A program made the translations under genes and the position numbers. The notes under the pieces are model-generated. The model was not told where the DNA came from and ran no database searches. It saw only the letters and a program-made list of their open reading frames with translations. From positions 3,224,001 through 3,288,000 of the forward strand of contig NZ_CP047591.1 of the NCBI RefSeq assembly GCF_010120715.1: a stretch of 64,000 nt of DNA, written 5' to 3'. Positions 1 to 8,492 of the stretch are shown in pieces (position 1 is the first letter of the stretch; each line of letters opens with the position of its first letter). Source of the stretch: Aminipila terrae (GTDB taxonomy: Bacteria > Bacillota > Clostridia > Peptostreptococcales > Anaerovoracaceae).

Positions 1-17
1 ACAATATTCAAATTTGA

Positions 18-47
18 AATTATTTTCAGTCAACTCTGAAAATAATT
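18..47. promoter_or_regulatory. Palindromic enhancer (UAS) for a sigma-54 activator
   Basis: A perfect 12-bp inverted repeat with arms reading AATTATTTTCAG and CTGAAAATAATT around a 6-base loop. A further TTTCAG half-site follows at 46-51. It lies about 100 bp upstream of the -24/-12 promoter, the usual distance for bacterial enhancer-binding proteins. The likely protein is the NtrC-type regulator encoded at 3828-5192, since it is the only sigma-54 activator in the window. The palindrome is seen directly; the partner is inferred. Confidence 0.65.
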
Positions 48-144
48 TCAGAAAAATTAGAGGGAATCTTCAGATTATTCATTTTAAATACAAAAAACGG
101 TCCGAATTTTAAAGTTTTTTTCTTTTTTCTTCTAAAACATTATA

Positions 145-160
145 TGGCATAGTTTTTGCT
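145..160 (+). promoter_or_regulatory. Sigma-54 (-24/-12) promoter of the permease gene
   Basis: The sequence TGGCATAGTTTTTGCT matches the sigma-54 consensus TGGCAY-N6-TTGCW, with GG and GC dinucleotides exactly one helical turn apart. Transcription would start near 171, leaving a leader of about 65 bases before the permease ATG at 238. Together with the upstream palindrome and the nearby sigma-54 activator gene this is a well supported promoter. Confidence 0.8.
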
Positions 161-237
161 GTATATAAGAATGTAAGCTTAATGTAATAAGTTTTTCTTT
201 ATATTTATATAAGGAAAGAGCTGTTTAGGAGGGAAAA

Positions 238-1674
238 ATGAGTAGTGAAAAAAATGAAAAGTCTGAAGTACTTCAAGGAGAATTAAACCGCTCACTGAAA
301 TTAAGACACATGAATATGATTGCTATCGGAGGTGCTATAGGAACAGGACTTTTTCTTGCATCTGGATATACAATCAATACAGCGGGGCCAGGAGGGGCGC
401 TGCTTGCGTATGGTGTAATGGGAATCATGGTTTACTTTCTTATGACCAGTTTAGGAGAGATGGCAACTTATATGCCGGTTTCCGGGTCTTTTGAAACTTA
501 TTGCAATAAATTTGTGGATCCCGCTCTTGGATTTTCTGTAGGTTGGCTGTACTGGCTGAACTGGGCTCTGACACTTTCTGTTGAAATGGTAGCTGCTGAA
601 ATCATTATGAAATATTGGTTCCCTGATGTTCCAGGATGGATATGGGTCATTACATTCACAGCGATTTTAAGCATTCTTAATGCAATTTCTGTGAAGGGAT
701 TTGGCGAAACAGAATTTTGGTTTGCAAGTATCAAAGTTGCTGCTATTATCATTTTCTTAATTGTAGGTGCCTTAATGATCCTGGGAGTTATAGGAGGACA
801 TGGAGCTTATGGTGTGGCTAATTTTAAAGATGCATTTCCAAATGGATCATGGGCAGTAGCTGTTGCAATGTTTTCTGCTGCATTTTCTTTTACTGGAACA
901 GAGTGTATTGGAATGGCTGCAGGAGAATCTGAAGATCCGGAAACCAATGTTCCTAAAGCAATTAATACTGTATTCTGGAGAATTCTGATTTTTTATATCG
1001 GAGCGATTTTTGTTATCGGCTGTATTATTCCATGGCAGAGTGCAAGTGTTGATACCAGCCCTTTTACCCTTGTGTATGAAGCCAGCAATATTCCGGTTTT
1101 CTCAAAAGTAGCAGCAACCATTATGAATATCGTTGTACTTACTTCTGTACTTTCCTGTGCGAATTCAGGATTATATGTTGGAAGCAGAATGTTATGGTCT
1201 ATGGCACGTGAAAACAAAGCTCCGGCTTTTTTAGGCAAAGTAACAAAAAACAGAGTACCTGTTAACGCACTAGTATTTACAATTATTTTTGGACTTCTGG
1301 CATTGACTACTCAGCTTTGGGCAGCATCCACTGTATATGTTGCACTTTTTGCTGCTGTAGGGGTTTCAACACTAATTGGCTGGTTAGGAATTTCTATTTC
1401 ACATATACGCTTTAGAAAATGGTATTTATTGAAGGGATATAAGCTGGAGGATTTAAAATATAAAGCTTTGTTTTATCCATTCGGCCCTATTATTTCGCTG
1501 GTTTTATGTATTATTGTTATTGTAGGGCAGGCATCTGATCCGACAGCTGCATTGTCGCTTATTTATGGCATTCCAGTTTTCATCATTCTCTATGTTTTTT
1601 ACAAAGTTAAATATAAATCAAAGCTTGTTAATCTGGAAGAAGTGGATATTGATCATTTGAAACATAAAGAGTAA
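238..1674 (+). CDS. Amino-acid permease, LysP/GABA-permease type (APC superfamily)
   Basis: A 478-residue inner-membrane transporter with about 12 hydrophobic segments, the usual length for the amino acid/polyamine/organocation family. The N-terminal signature GGAIGTGLFLASG near residues 31-43 is typical of the LysP/GabP branch, which imports an amino acid with protons. The substrate cannot be read from the sequence; lysine or another cationic or neutral amino acid is most likely. The start has an AGGAGGG ribosome site 5-6 bases upstream. It has its own sigma-54 promoter and enhancer and is followed by a two-component system whose kinase carries an amino-acid-binding type sensor, so it is probably induced when that amino acid is present outside the cell. 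Confidence 0.9.
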   Translation: MSSEKNEKSEVLQGELNRSLKLRHMNMIAIGGAIGTGLFLASGYTINTAGPGGALLAYGVMGIMVYFLMTSLGEMATYMPVSGSFETYCNKFVDPALGFSVGWLYWLNWALTLSVEMVAAEIIMKYWFPDVPGWIWVITFTAILSILNAISVKGFGETEFWFASIKVAAIIIFLIVGALMILGVIGGHGAYGVANFKDAFPNGSWAVAVAMFSAAFSFTGTECIGMAAGESEDPETNVPKAINTVFWRILIFYIGAIFVIGCIIPWQSASVDTSPFTLVYEASNIPVFSKVAATIMNIVVLTSVLSCANSGLYVGSRMLWSMARENKAPAFLGKVTKNRVPVNALVFTIIFGLLALTTQLWAASTVYVALFAAVGVSTLIGWLGISISHIRFRKWYLLKGYKLEDLKYKALFYPFGPIISLVLCIIVIVGQASDPTAALSLIYGIPVFIILYVFYKVKYKSKLVNLEEVDIDHLKHKE

Positions 1675-1709
1675 TTTTATAAATGAAATAGTATAATTTT
1701 TCAATAAGA

Positions 1710-1738
1710 TTGCTTCAGTATACAAATGATGCTATACT
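1710..1738 (+). promoter_or_regulatory. Sigma-A promoter of the histidine kinase operon
   Basis: TTGCTT at 1710-1715 and TATACT at 1733-1738 are separated by 17 bases. The predicted start near 1745 falls inside the left arm of the hairpin at 1737-1769, so the permease terminator and the kinase promoter overlap. This would give constitutive low expression of the regulators independent of the sigma-54 promoter. Confidence 0.6.
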
Positions 1739-1776
1739 AAAATCAGGGTATTTATTACCCTGATTTTAGTGTTTTT
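1737..1776 (+). terminator. Hairpin terminator of the permease, overlapping the next promoter
   Basis: Perfect 14-bp inverted repeat (CTAAAATCAGGGTA / TACCCTGATTTTAG, loop TTTAT) followed by TGTTTTTG. It probably ends the permease transcript. Because it sits on the start site of the downstream promoter it could instead be an operator palindrome. Confidence 0.6.
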
Positions 1777-1785
1777 GAGGTTAAA

Positions 1786-3843
1786 ATGAAAAAAAGAATT
1801 GTTGTTCTTATCTTTGTAACTTTAATTTTTCTGACAATATACGTTAACAAGTTTTTGGAGCTTCAGTATAATGTGAACATAGCAGAATATATTCACTATC
1901 AATCAGACTATACTGCCCAGGAACGAAAAATTTTGAAAAATTATAGCCCGCTGATATATGGGGGTAATATTAATGAACCACCCCTGGGTATTTATTATGA
2001 AAAATACAATCAATATACAGGAATAGTGGTAGACTATATTAATGCTTTATCTATTGAACTGGGTGTTGAAATTATGTCACAACCTATGATATGGGATCAG
2101 GCTTTAGAAGAATTAAAATCTGGAAAAACCAATCTTTGTGATATGATTCCTTCCCAATCAAGAAGCCGATATTATTTGTTTTCTAATCCTCTGTATACTT
2201 TACGAGGAATTATTACAGTAAAAAATGAAGATTCAACTCTTCTTCAGATTGATGATTTAAAAGGAAAGAAAGTTGCTGTACAAAGTGGTGATATTATTCT
2301 TGACCCGATTAGGAAGATTAATGGAGTCAAAATTGTTGAGACGAATAATGTTGAGGAAGCATTAGAGCTTTTAAAACATAACAAAGTAGATGCAGTGGGA
2401 GGGGACGAACCTGTCATTCGTTACTATTTAAATGAATTATCAAATGTGCATGATTACAGAATTCTGGAAAGTCCTTTGTATGAAAGCTCATGCTCTCTTG
2501 CCGTACCTAAAAATCAGGCAGAGCTAATCCCAATTTTAAATAAAGCGATTTTTCATATGAAAGAAAAGGGAATTTTAAATAATATAGAAAGCAAATGGGC
2601 GGGCCCATACACTGGATTCATGAATCAAGACAGTGAAATCCAGAAACAGAGGCTTATCATAACTTTGATTATTTTTATGGCAGCCGTTATTGGTTATCTG
2701 GTTTATTTATGGAACAGAAGCTTGAAAGTTTTAGTGGATTCCAGAACAAAAGAACTGAGTTTCATGAAAAACGAACTGGAAATTACATTTAATGGTATTA
2801 AAGACTTTATGGTGATTATCGGAAGTCAATATGTGATTAAAAATGTTAATGAATCTTTTCTTGAGTATTTAAAAATGAGCAGAGGGACAGTAGTGGACAA
2901 GCCTGCTAATCAATTTCCCATTTTAAAAGAATTTGAAGAGAAACATAATAATCAGATTCACAGAATCTTAAATTCAGACCACCAGCAGCTACAGACATAT
3001 AATCCTCAAACCAAGCTGGAATTGAAATATGAAAGGCGTATCTTTGAATTTTCTATTTATCCATTGCCTATTGAAACTAAAACTCAATCAAGTGTACTTG
3101 TGATGATTTCTGACATTACTCTTTCAAAAATAGAAGCACAGAAATTGATTCAATCAAATAAAATGGAGACAATCGGACAACTGGCAGCAGGAGTTGCCCA
3201 TGAATTAAAGAATCCTCTTGGAATCATAAGAAATTCTATTTATATATTACGTGAAGATTATGACAAAAAAGATCGGTATAAAACGATGGCACTGGATGGT
3301 ATTGATCATTCGGTTACCAGAGCCAGCAATATAATCGATAATTTATTGAGATATTCCAAATTAACTGGAGAAAATAAAGAATGGGTGAATCTCTCCCATA
3401 CGATTCAGATAATGCTGGAATTAAACAGCAAACAAATCAAAGAGCAGCATATACTTGTAAGAGTATGCTGTGAACAATCTAAACAAATTTATATGAATCG
3501 CGCATCGCTGGAACATATTTTACTTAATCTGATTAAAAATGCGTTGGATGCCATGCCGGAAAAAGGAGAATTATCTATTGTCTGTTCGGAAGAAAATGAC
3601 CAGGTGATTATCCAGATTAAAGATACGGGGTCTGGAATTGATGAAGGCGTTTTGGAACGAATATTTGATCCTTTCTATACGACAAAACCGTTAGGAGAAG
3701 GGACTGGCTTGGGATTGTACATCGTTTACTCAGAACTGGAAAGTCTGCATGGAAAAATATGGGTAGAAAGCGAAAAAAATAATGGCACAACATTTAATGT
3801 TAGTATACCGAAAGAGGGTTGGCAAATATGGCAGGAAGATTAA
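1786..3843 (+). CDS. Membrane sensor histidine kinase with extracellular solute-binding (SBP_bac_3) sensor
   Basis: A 685-residue kinase. It begins with a membrane segment (residues 5-20), then an extracellular amino-acid-binding-protein fold (about 45-275), a second membrane helix (about 287-309), a PAS domain (about 345-440) and the kinase core. The phosphoacceptor box AHELKNP places the histidine near residue 472. The ATP-binding boxes NLIKNALDAM, DTGSGID and GTGLGLYIV are all present. It presumably binds an amino acid outside the cell and phosphorylates the response regulator whose start overlaps its 3' end by 16 bases. The neighbouring permease is the obvious target of the pathway. The family assignment is firm; the ligand is unknown. 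Confidence 0.9.
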   Translation: MKKRIVVLIFVTLIFLTIYVNKFLELQYNVNIAEYIHYQSDYTAQERKILKNYSPLIYGGNINEPPLGIYYEKYNQYTGIVVDYINALSIELGVEIMSQPMIWDQALEELKSGKTNLCDMIPSQSRSRYYLFSNPLYTLRGIITVKNEDSTLLQIDDLKGKKVAVQSGDIILDPIRKINGVKIVETNNVEEALELLKHNKVDAVGGDEPVIRYYLNELSNVHDYRILESPLYESSCSLAVPKNQAELIPILNKAIFHMKEKGILNNIESKWAGPYTGFMNQDSEIQKQRLIITLIIFMAAVIGYLVYLWNRSLKVLVDSRTKELSFMKNELEITFNGIKDFMVIIGSQYVIKNVNESFLEYLKMSRGTVVDKPANQFPILKEFEEKHNNQIHRILNSDHQQLQTYNPQTKLELKYERRIFEFSIYPLPIETKTQSSVLVMISDITLSKIEAQKLIQSNKMETIGQLAAGVAHELKNPLGIIRNSIYILREDYDKKDRYKTMALDGIDHSVTRASNIIDNLLRYSKLTGENKEWVNLSHTIQIMLELNSKQIKEQHILVRVCCEQSKQIYMNRASLEHILLNLIKNALDAMPEKGELSIVCSEENDQVIIQIKDTGSGIDEGVLERIFDPFYTTKPLGEGTGLGLYIVYSELESLHGKIWVESEKNNGTTFNVSIPKEGWQIWQED

Positions 3844-5192
3844 GATTATTATTGGTGGATGATGAAGAAGAATATCGAAATTTACTTCAAATTATTTTAG
3901 AACGATCCGGATATACAACGGATACTGCGGAAAATGGAAAACTGGCTATACAAATGCTTTCGGAATATGATTATGATGTTGTCTTAACAGATATGAGAAT
4001 GAATGGTATAGATGGGTTACAGCTGCTTGATTATATAGGAAATTTGCATAAAGATATAAAATGTATCGTCATTACAGCTTATGCTAGTGTTGAAAATGCA
4101 GTAGAAGCTATGAAAAAAGGGGCATTTTCTTACTTTATCAAGAGCAATGATCCTCAGGAACTGGTTCTAAATCTTCATAACTTAGAAAAAATGAAGAATT
4201 TAAGCGATCAGAATACCATGTTAAAGAATTCCCTGACCAAAGATAATTTCATGGAATCACAAAGCCCAGAATTCCAAAAGGTTCTTGATTATGCCTTTAA
4301 GGTGGCTAAAACTAATGCAAATGTATTGATTTTAGGTGAGTCAGGGGTTGGAAAGGAAGTGCTGGCCCGTTATATTCATAAGTGCAGTGAACGACGGGAT
4401 GAAATATTCATGCCTGTTAATTGTCATTCATTTTCAGATGCTTTATTAGAGGCGGAATTGTATGGATATGAGAAAGGTTCTTTTACCGGAGCTCAGGAAA
4501 AACGAATCGGTAGATTTGAGGCATCAGATAAGGGTACTCTTTTCTTAGACGAAATCGGAGAAATCCCTCTATTAAATCAATCTAAAATATTAAGAAATAT
4601 TGAACACAAAGAGATAGAAAGAATTGGAAGTAACAAATCCTTCAAAATAGACTTTCGTTTAATTTGTGCTACGAATAAAAATCTGGATGCAGAAATAAAA
4701 AATAAAAATTTCAGAGAAGATCTGTATTATAGAATCAGTACATTTATTATTGAAATTCCACCTTTAAGAGAAAGAAAAGAAGATTTGAGGGCAATGATTT
4801 CTTATTTTACAGAAAAGGCCTGTGCTGAACTAAAGAAACGTGTCATATCTTTTGATGATCCCCTTATGGATGTTCTATTGAATTATGATTATCCAGGAAA
4901 TGTGAGAGAATTAAAAAATATTATTGAACGTATGGTGGTGCTAGCGGAAAAAGAAAAGTTTACATTACAGGATTTCAGTCAATATGATATTTTTTCCAGC
5001 TCACTGTTTATTGCAGGGAGTGAATCCTTGAGAGATGTTCGAGAAAAGGCTGAACGTTATCACATTATGAGAATGTTGGAAAAAAATCAATATAATATTG
5101 AACAAACTGCATTGGTTCTGCAGATTACATCCAGACAACTTTATAACAAAATGCATCAATATAATATAAGGTTTAGTAAAACCAATTCATAA
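3828..5192 (+). CDS. Sigma-54-dependent response regulator (NtrC family)
   Basis: A 454-residue regulator with a receiver domain (acidic pair D11-D12, phosphoacceptor D55 in TDMRM, K in the conserved position), an AAA+ sigma-54 activation domain (Walker A GESGVGKE, sigma-54 contact loop GSFTGA with S for the usual A) and a C-terminal Fis-type helix-turn-helix. I chose the ATG at 3828 because the GAGGG at 3814-3818 is well spaced for it; a TTG three codons upstream is possible. It overlaps the kinase gene and is therefore translationally coupled. It is expected to bind the palindrome at 18-47 and open the -24/-12 promoter at 145-160. Confidence 0.92.
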   Translation: MAGRLRLLLVDDEEEYRNLLQIILERSGYTTDTAENGKLAIQMLSEYDYDVVLTDMRMNGIDGLQLLDYIGNLHKDIKCIVITAYASVENAVEAMKKGAFSYFIKSNDPQELVLNLHNLEKMKNLSDQNTMLKNSLTKDNFMESQSPEFQKVLDYAFKVAKTNANVLILGESGVGKEVLARYIHKCSERRDEIFMPVNCHSFSDALLEAELYGYEKGSFTGAQEKRIGRFEASDKGTLFLDEIGEIPLLNQSKILRNIEHKEIERIGSNKSFKIDFRLICATNKNLDAEIKNKNFREDLYYRISTFIIEIPPLRERKEDLRAMISYFTEKACAELKKRVISFDDPLMDVLLNYDYPGNVRELKNIIERMVVLAEKEKFTLQDFSQYDIFSSSLFIAGSESLRDVREKAERYHIMRMLEKNQYNIEQTALVLQITSRQLYNKMHQYNIRFSKTNS

Positions 5193-5199
5193 CATAAAA

Positions 5200-5232
5200 A
5201 AAGGCAGCTCTTATGAGCTGCCTTGATTTTTT
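5200..5232 (+). terminator. Rho-independent terminator of the two-component operon
   Basis: Ten-base perfect stem AAGGCAGCTC / GAGCTGCCTT with a TTAT loop, followed by GATTTTTTT, starting 8 bases after the regulator stop codon. Confidence 0.9.
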
Positions 5233-5352
5233 AAAATCATAATAGAAATTTTTTGTACCCTTTTAAACAATCATTGATCTCCTGCTTATTTTATGTAAAA
5301 ATAGGTTTATTTATTTGGGAAGGAATTAACTTACAAATATAGCCGAGAAAAT

Positions 5353-5727
5353 TTAGGGGCTATTTTTGGAACTCTGAAGTGAAGAATATTTAATTCTGCC
5401 ATCCTGTAGTTCAAGCAGCACTTCGGCCCTTTCTATCAAAGCACCCTGATTTCGGGAATCCAAAGTGTTATATAATTTACAAAGCTTTATTAAATCGTTA
5501 CTGTAAGAACTTGTGCTTCCAAGCATTGTATCAACTGAAACGTTTAACTTTCTGCAAATTAATAACAAAGTGTCAAAATCAGGCTCTCTGTTGCTGTTTT
5601 CATAATTTCGGTATGTTGTAACATTAATTCCCAATTGTTCTGCAAAGGCTTTTTGAGTTAAATTTACATTTTCTCTAAATTTCCTTAGATTTTCTCTAAA
5701 CAGATTCTGTTTCACATTTTCCTCCAT
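5353..5727 (-). CDS. XRE-family transcriptional regulator
   Basis: A 124-residue DNA-binding protein. Residues 10-70 form a Cro/C1-type helix-turn-helix (LRKFRENVNLTQKAFAEQLG, then TYRNYENSNREP). The remainder is a short helical tail that may dimerise. A GGAGG ribosome site precedes the start. The divergent intergenic region holds three direct repeats (5791-5879) overlapping a strong forward promoter, so it may repress the neighbouring transcript as well as itself. The regulated function is unknown. Confidence 0.85.
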   Translation of the reverse strand: MEENVKQNLFRENLRKFRENVNLTQKAFAEQLGINVTTYRNYENSNREPDFDTLLLICRKLNVSVDTMLGSTSSYSNDLIKLCKLYNTLDSRNQGALIERAEVLLELQDGRIKYSSLQSSKNSP

Positions 5728-5790
5728 AAATTATTTGAGTCAACGAATTCTTTTATTTTAAAATATCTTGCGCACTAATTTGCTAAATAA

Positions 5791-5879
5791 CACAAAAAGA
5801 ATTATTTTAACTGGATAACATTGACAAATAGCACATAATGAATTATTATTAATGCGACACAAAATGAATTTAATTATAA
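5791..5879. repeat. Three direct repeats, possible operators of the XRE regulator
   Basis: Copies of CACAnAAnGAATTa begin at 5791, 5832 and 5858. The second lies in the spacer and -10 region of the promoter at 5821-5849 and the third covers its start site. Repeats placed like this are typical repressor operators. The match is by eye; binding is inferred. Confidence 0.5.
5821..5849 (+). promoter_or_regulatory. Strong sigma-A promoter in the XRE/chemoreceptor intergenic region
   Basis: TTGACA at 5821-5826 and TATTAT at 5844-5849 with a 17-base spacer. Transcription would start near 5856 and run toward the chemoreceptor at 6252, meeting the hairpin with a T tract at 6044-6070 on the way. It may therefore drive a short RNA of about 215 bases, an attenuated leader, or both. 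Confidence 0.55.
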
Positions 5880-6002
5880 AACTATACTATAAATAACAGA
5901 ATATTTCATGCAGAATTGAACCCATCTTATTATTAATAAAAATTGAAATAATAGTAAATTTTCATTTAATGGTATTATAATAATTTCTTTTACTATATAA
6001 TA

Positions 6003-6070
6003 TGGCGTTTCGCTGCCCCTAAATGCGAAAAGGTAATAGAAAAAGCGCGGTTTACAGCGCTTTATTTTTT
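6003..6070 (+). ncRNA. Possible small structured RNA or attenuator
   Basis: No protein frame is present here. TTTCGC (6008-6013) can pair with GCGAAA (6025-6030). A second hairpin AAAGCGC/GCGCTTT follows and runs into a T tract ending at 6070, which looks like an intrinsic terminator. A TATAAT box lies at 5996-6001 without a good -35 element; the promoter at 5821 is an alternative source. I do not recognise a known RNA family. The terminator is the best supported part. Confidence 0.35.
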
Positions 6071-6251
6071 TGAATGCAGTGTGAAATATTCAATGTTATG
6101 AATAGCTCATACTGTTTTTATTATGAGGAAAGCCATTAAGGATAGAGCAATCAAGCAAGTATAACTCATGACCAGGCTTCTTTTGAAGCAGAATAAATAG
6201 TTAATTAAGGGGACGTACAAATATAAAAAAATTATTAAAAGGAGAAAAAAT

Positions 6252-7940
6252 ATGTTAAAAAACTTGGAAATCGGTAAAAAATTATTTGTTCTTGTACTAA
6301 GCTTATTAATCTGCTTGTCAGTTGTGGGTGGATCATCGATTGTATTCATGAAACAGATTAACCAAGCCAGTACCGAGATTACAAAAAGCTGGTTACCCTC
6401 GGTTATTGCAGCAGAGGAATTAAATACTTGTACTTCTGATTACAGAAGATATGAAATAAACCATATTGTATCACAAGATAGTGCCACAATGAAAGAGTAT
6501 GAGGATAAGCTCACCAGCAAGCAGAAAGAAATTGATGATAAATTTAATGCATATGAAGCTTTAGTCACAGATGACACAGATAGAAAGTTGATGGACAATG
6601 CCAAAACTGCCTGGGATAAGTATCTGAAACTTAGCGATGAAGTCATCGGGTTCAGTCAGGAAAATCAGAAGGAACAGGCACTGACTATTCTAAGAGGGGA
6701 TTCTAAAACCTTATTTGATGAAGTGTCCGAAACCTGTATAAAAATAGTTGATTATAACAAATCTGGTGCAGAAAAGGCCAGTAACTATGGAGATTCATTG
6801 TTTAGTTTTTCTATTATCAGTATTATAATCATATCCCTGGTCGCAATAATCCTGTCAATCTTATTATCTGCATATATCGTTAAGCTGATAGTTAAACCGA
6901 TTAATGAAATTAACATTGCTGCAAGAAAAATCGTTGAAGGGGATCTGGAATCATCAGTGGTTTACGATTCTAATGATGAAGTGGGAATGATGGCAAAGGC
7001 ATTTTCATCAATGAGCTCTAATCTTAAGAACATGATAGAGGATATTAAGTATCTTCTTGGTTCCATGGCGGCAGGTAATTTCACAGTAGATTCTGAGTGC
7101 TCTGAGCTTTATGTAGGTGGGTACGAAAATATTTTAATTGCCATGAATCACCTTAAGGAAAATCTTAGTGATACTCTTGTTCAAATTGAGTATGCAGCAA
7201 GTCAGGTTGAAACAGGTTCTGATCAGGTTTCAGATGGGGCACAGGCTCTTTCACAGGGATCTGTAGAGCAGGCGTCTTCCATTGAAGAATTATCTGCAAC
7301 AATTAGCGAAGCACTGGTACATATAAAGGCTAATGCCAAGAATGCGCAGGAAGCCAGTCAGCTGGTTATACAATCAGGAAATGGCGTTAAAGAAAGCAAT
7401 AAGACCATGCAGGAAATGATAGTTGCAATGGATGCGCTGGAGAGCAGTTCAACTGAGATTGAAAAAATAATAAAGACCATTGAAGATATTGCATTCCAGA
7501 CAAATATTCTGGCTTTAAATGCAGCAGTGGAAGCTGCAAGAGCAGGAAATGCGGGAAAAGGGTTTGCAGTTGTGGCTGATGAAGTCAGAAATCTGGCGCA
7601 AAAATCCGCAGATGCTGCAAATACTACAACCAGACACATCGAAAGCGTACTGGATGCCATTCAGAATAGTATAAAAATCGCAAATGATACAGCTGCTTCT
7701 CTGGAAACCGTTGTTCAGGATACAGGAGTGGTAGCTGATCAGATTCATGATATAGCAAGTGCTTCGGAACAGCAGGCGGATACCATTTCACAGATAACAA
7801 TTGGTGTTGACCAGATATCCAGTGTAGTACAGACTAATTCTGCTACAGCAGAAGAAAGCGCTGCTGCATCGGAAGAACTGAACGGACAGGCTCATTTATT
7901 GAAAAATCTGATTAGCAAATTCCAACTAAGTGATAATTAA
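6252..7940 (+). CDS. Methyl-accepting chemotaxis protein
   Basis: A 562-residue transmembrane chemoreceptor. A first membrane helix lies at about residues 11-33, an extracellular four-helix-bundle type sensor at about 35-180, a second helix at about 185-208, a HAMP linker, and then the cytoplasmic signalling domain. The tip motif is present (IEDIAFQTNILALNAAVEAA and GKGFAVVADEVRNLAQKS). The many Glu/Gln pairs in the flanking helices are expected methylation sites. The ribosome site AAAGGAG is 7 bases before the ATG. It is monocistronic with its own terminator. The ligand cannot be predicted. Confidence 0.93.
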   Translation: MLKNLEIGKKLFVLVLSLLICLSVVGGSSIVFMKQINQASTEITKSWLPSVIAAEELNTCTSDYRRYEINHIVSQDSATMKEYEDKLTSKQKEIDDKFNAYEALVTDDTDRKLMDNAKTAWDKYLKLSDEVIGFSQENQKEQALTILRGDSKTLFDEVSETCIKIVDYNKSGAEKASNYGDSLFSFSIISIIIISLVAIILSILLSAYIVKLIVKPINEINIAARKIVEGDLESSVVYDSNDEVGMMAKAFSSMSSNLKNMIEDIKYLLGSMAAGNFTVDSECSELYVGGYENILIAMNHLKENLSDTLVQIEYAASQVETGSDQVSDGAQALSQGSVEQASSIEELSATISEALVHIKANAKNAQEASQLVIQSGNGVKESNKTMQEMIVAMDALESSSTEIEKIIKTIEDIAFQTNILALNAAVEAARAGNAGKGFAVVADEVRNLAQKSADAANTTTRHIESVLDAIQNSIKIANDTAASLETVVQDTGVVADQIHDIASASEQQADTISQITIGVDQISSVVQTNSATAEESAAASEELNGQAHLLKNLISKFQLSDN

Positions 7941-7959
7941 ATAAGTAAAGTGAAAACTT

Positions 7960-7990
7960 AAAAGGCACCCTATGGTGCCTTTTGTTTTTT
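7960..7990. terminator. Terminator between the chemoreceptor and the Cys-rich gene
   Basis: Nine-base stem AAAGGCACC / GGTGCCTTT followed by TGTTTTTT on the plus strand. A-rich sequence on the left makes it potentially bidirectional, also serving the convergent minus-strand gene at 8020-8217. Confidence 0.85.
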
Positions 7991-8019
7991 GCAGATTTTT
8001 TGTTCTCATTTTATATGTT

Positions 8020-8217
8020 TTATCTCTTGCACTGGCTGCGGGTTGACCTGTTGGATCTGCACTGGTTAGCATAATCATTACAGTCGTCAAAGCAGTCATC
8101 GTTGCAGCTGTTGTTGCAGCTATTGTTATTGTTGCAGCTGTTGTTGCGATTGTTTGCACCACAAGGGTTGCAGTCACATTCATCTTCTTCTGCACTAACG
8201 TCAGCGCAATTTTCCAT
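8020..8217 (-). CDS. Small cysteine/asparagine-rich protein of unknown function
   Basis: A 65-residue protein with eleven cysteines, many Asn and Asp, and a basic tail ending RSTRSQCKR. Much of the cysteine spacing is CX3C (CNNSC, CNDDC, CFDDC). The start has a good ribosome site (AAGGAAAG, 7 bases away) and the gene ends near a terminator, so it is probably expressed. Possibilities are a metal-binding protein, a spore-surface protein cross-linked by disulfides, or a modified peptide precursor. No radical-SAM enzyme or transporter is adjacent, which argues against the last. An overlapping longer frame (7926-8276) has no such signals. Confidence 0.6.
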   Translation of the reverse strand: MENCADVSAEEDECDCNPCGANNRNNSCNNNNSCNNSCNDDCFDDCNDYANQCRSNRSTRSQCKR

Positions 8218-8492
8218 TGTATCACTTTCCTTAATCTGATTAGGGAAAAGTGAAGGGAATGTTGAGCAAACTGCATTTACCTGAGGACTGATCTGTGCGA
8301 AACCAGTTGAAAGAACACAAAGCTGAACTGGTACTATGATTTTCTTTTCACAGGTAAAGACAGTTATTTTAAAAGGAGAAATAAGCTGGTTATATCACCA
8401 ATCTCTACGATTCACAGATTTTTTAAACTTAAGTAGTAAAGCAATGCTTCTAATAATATATTATATTAAGTCAAAAAGTAGGAGGTTGGTGT

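Noticed and set aside
6000..6251. Cyclic di-GMP riboswitch before the chemoreceptor or the GGDEF genes
   Set aside because: None of the conserved GEMM-I or class II sequence blocks is present upstream of 6252, 27948 or 29357.
7926..8276. 116-codon minus-strand gene overlapping the Cys-rich gene
   Set aside because: Low-complexity Thr/Ala reading in another frame without a ribosome site; the 65-residue frame has the correct signals.
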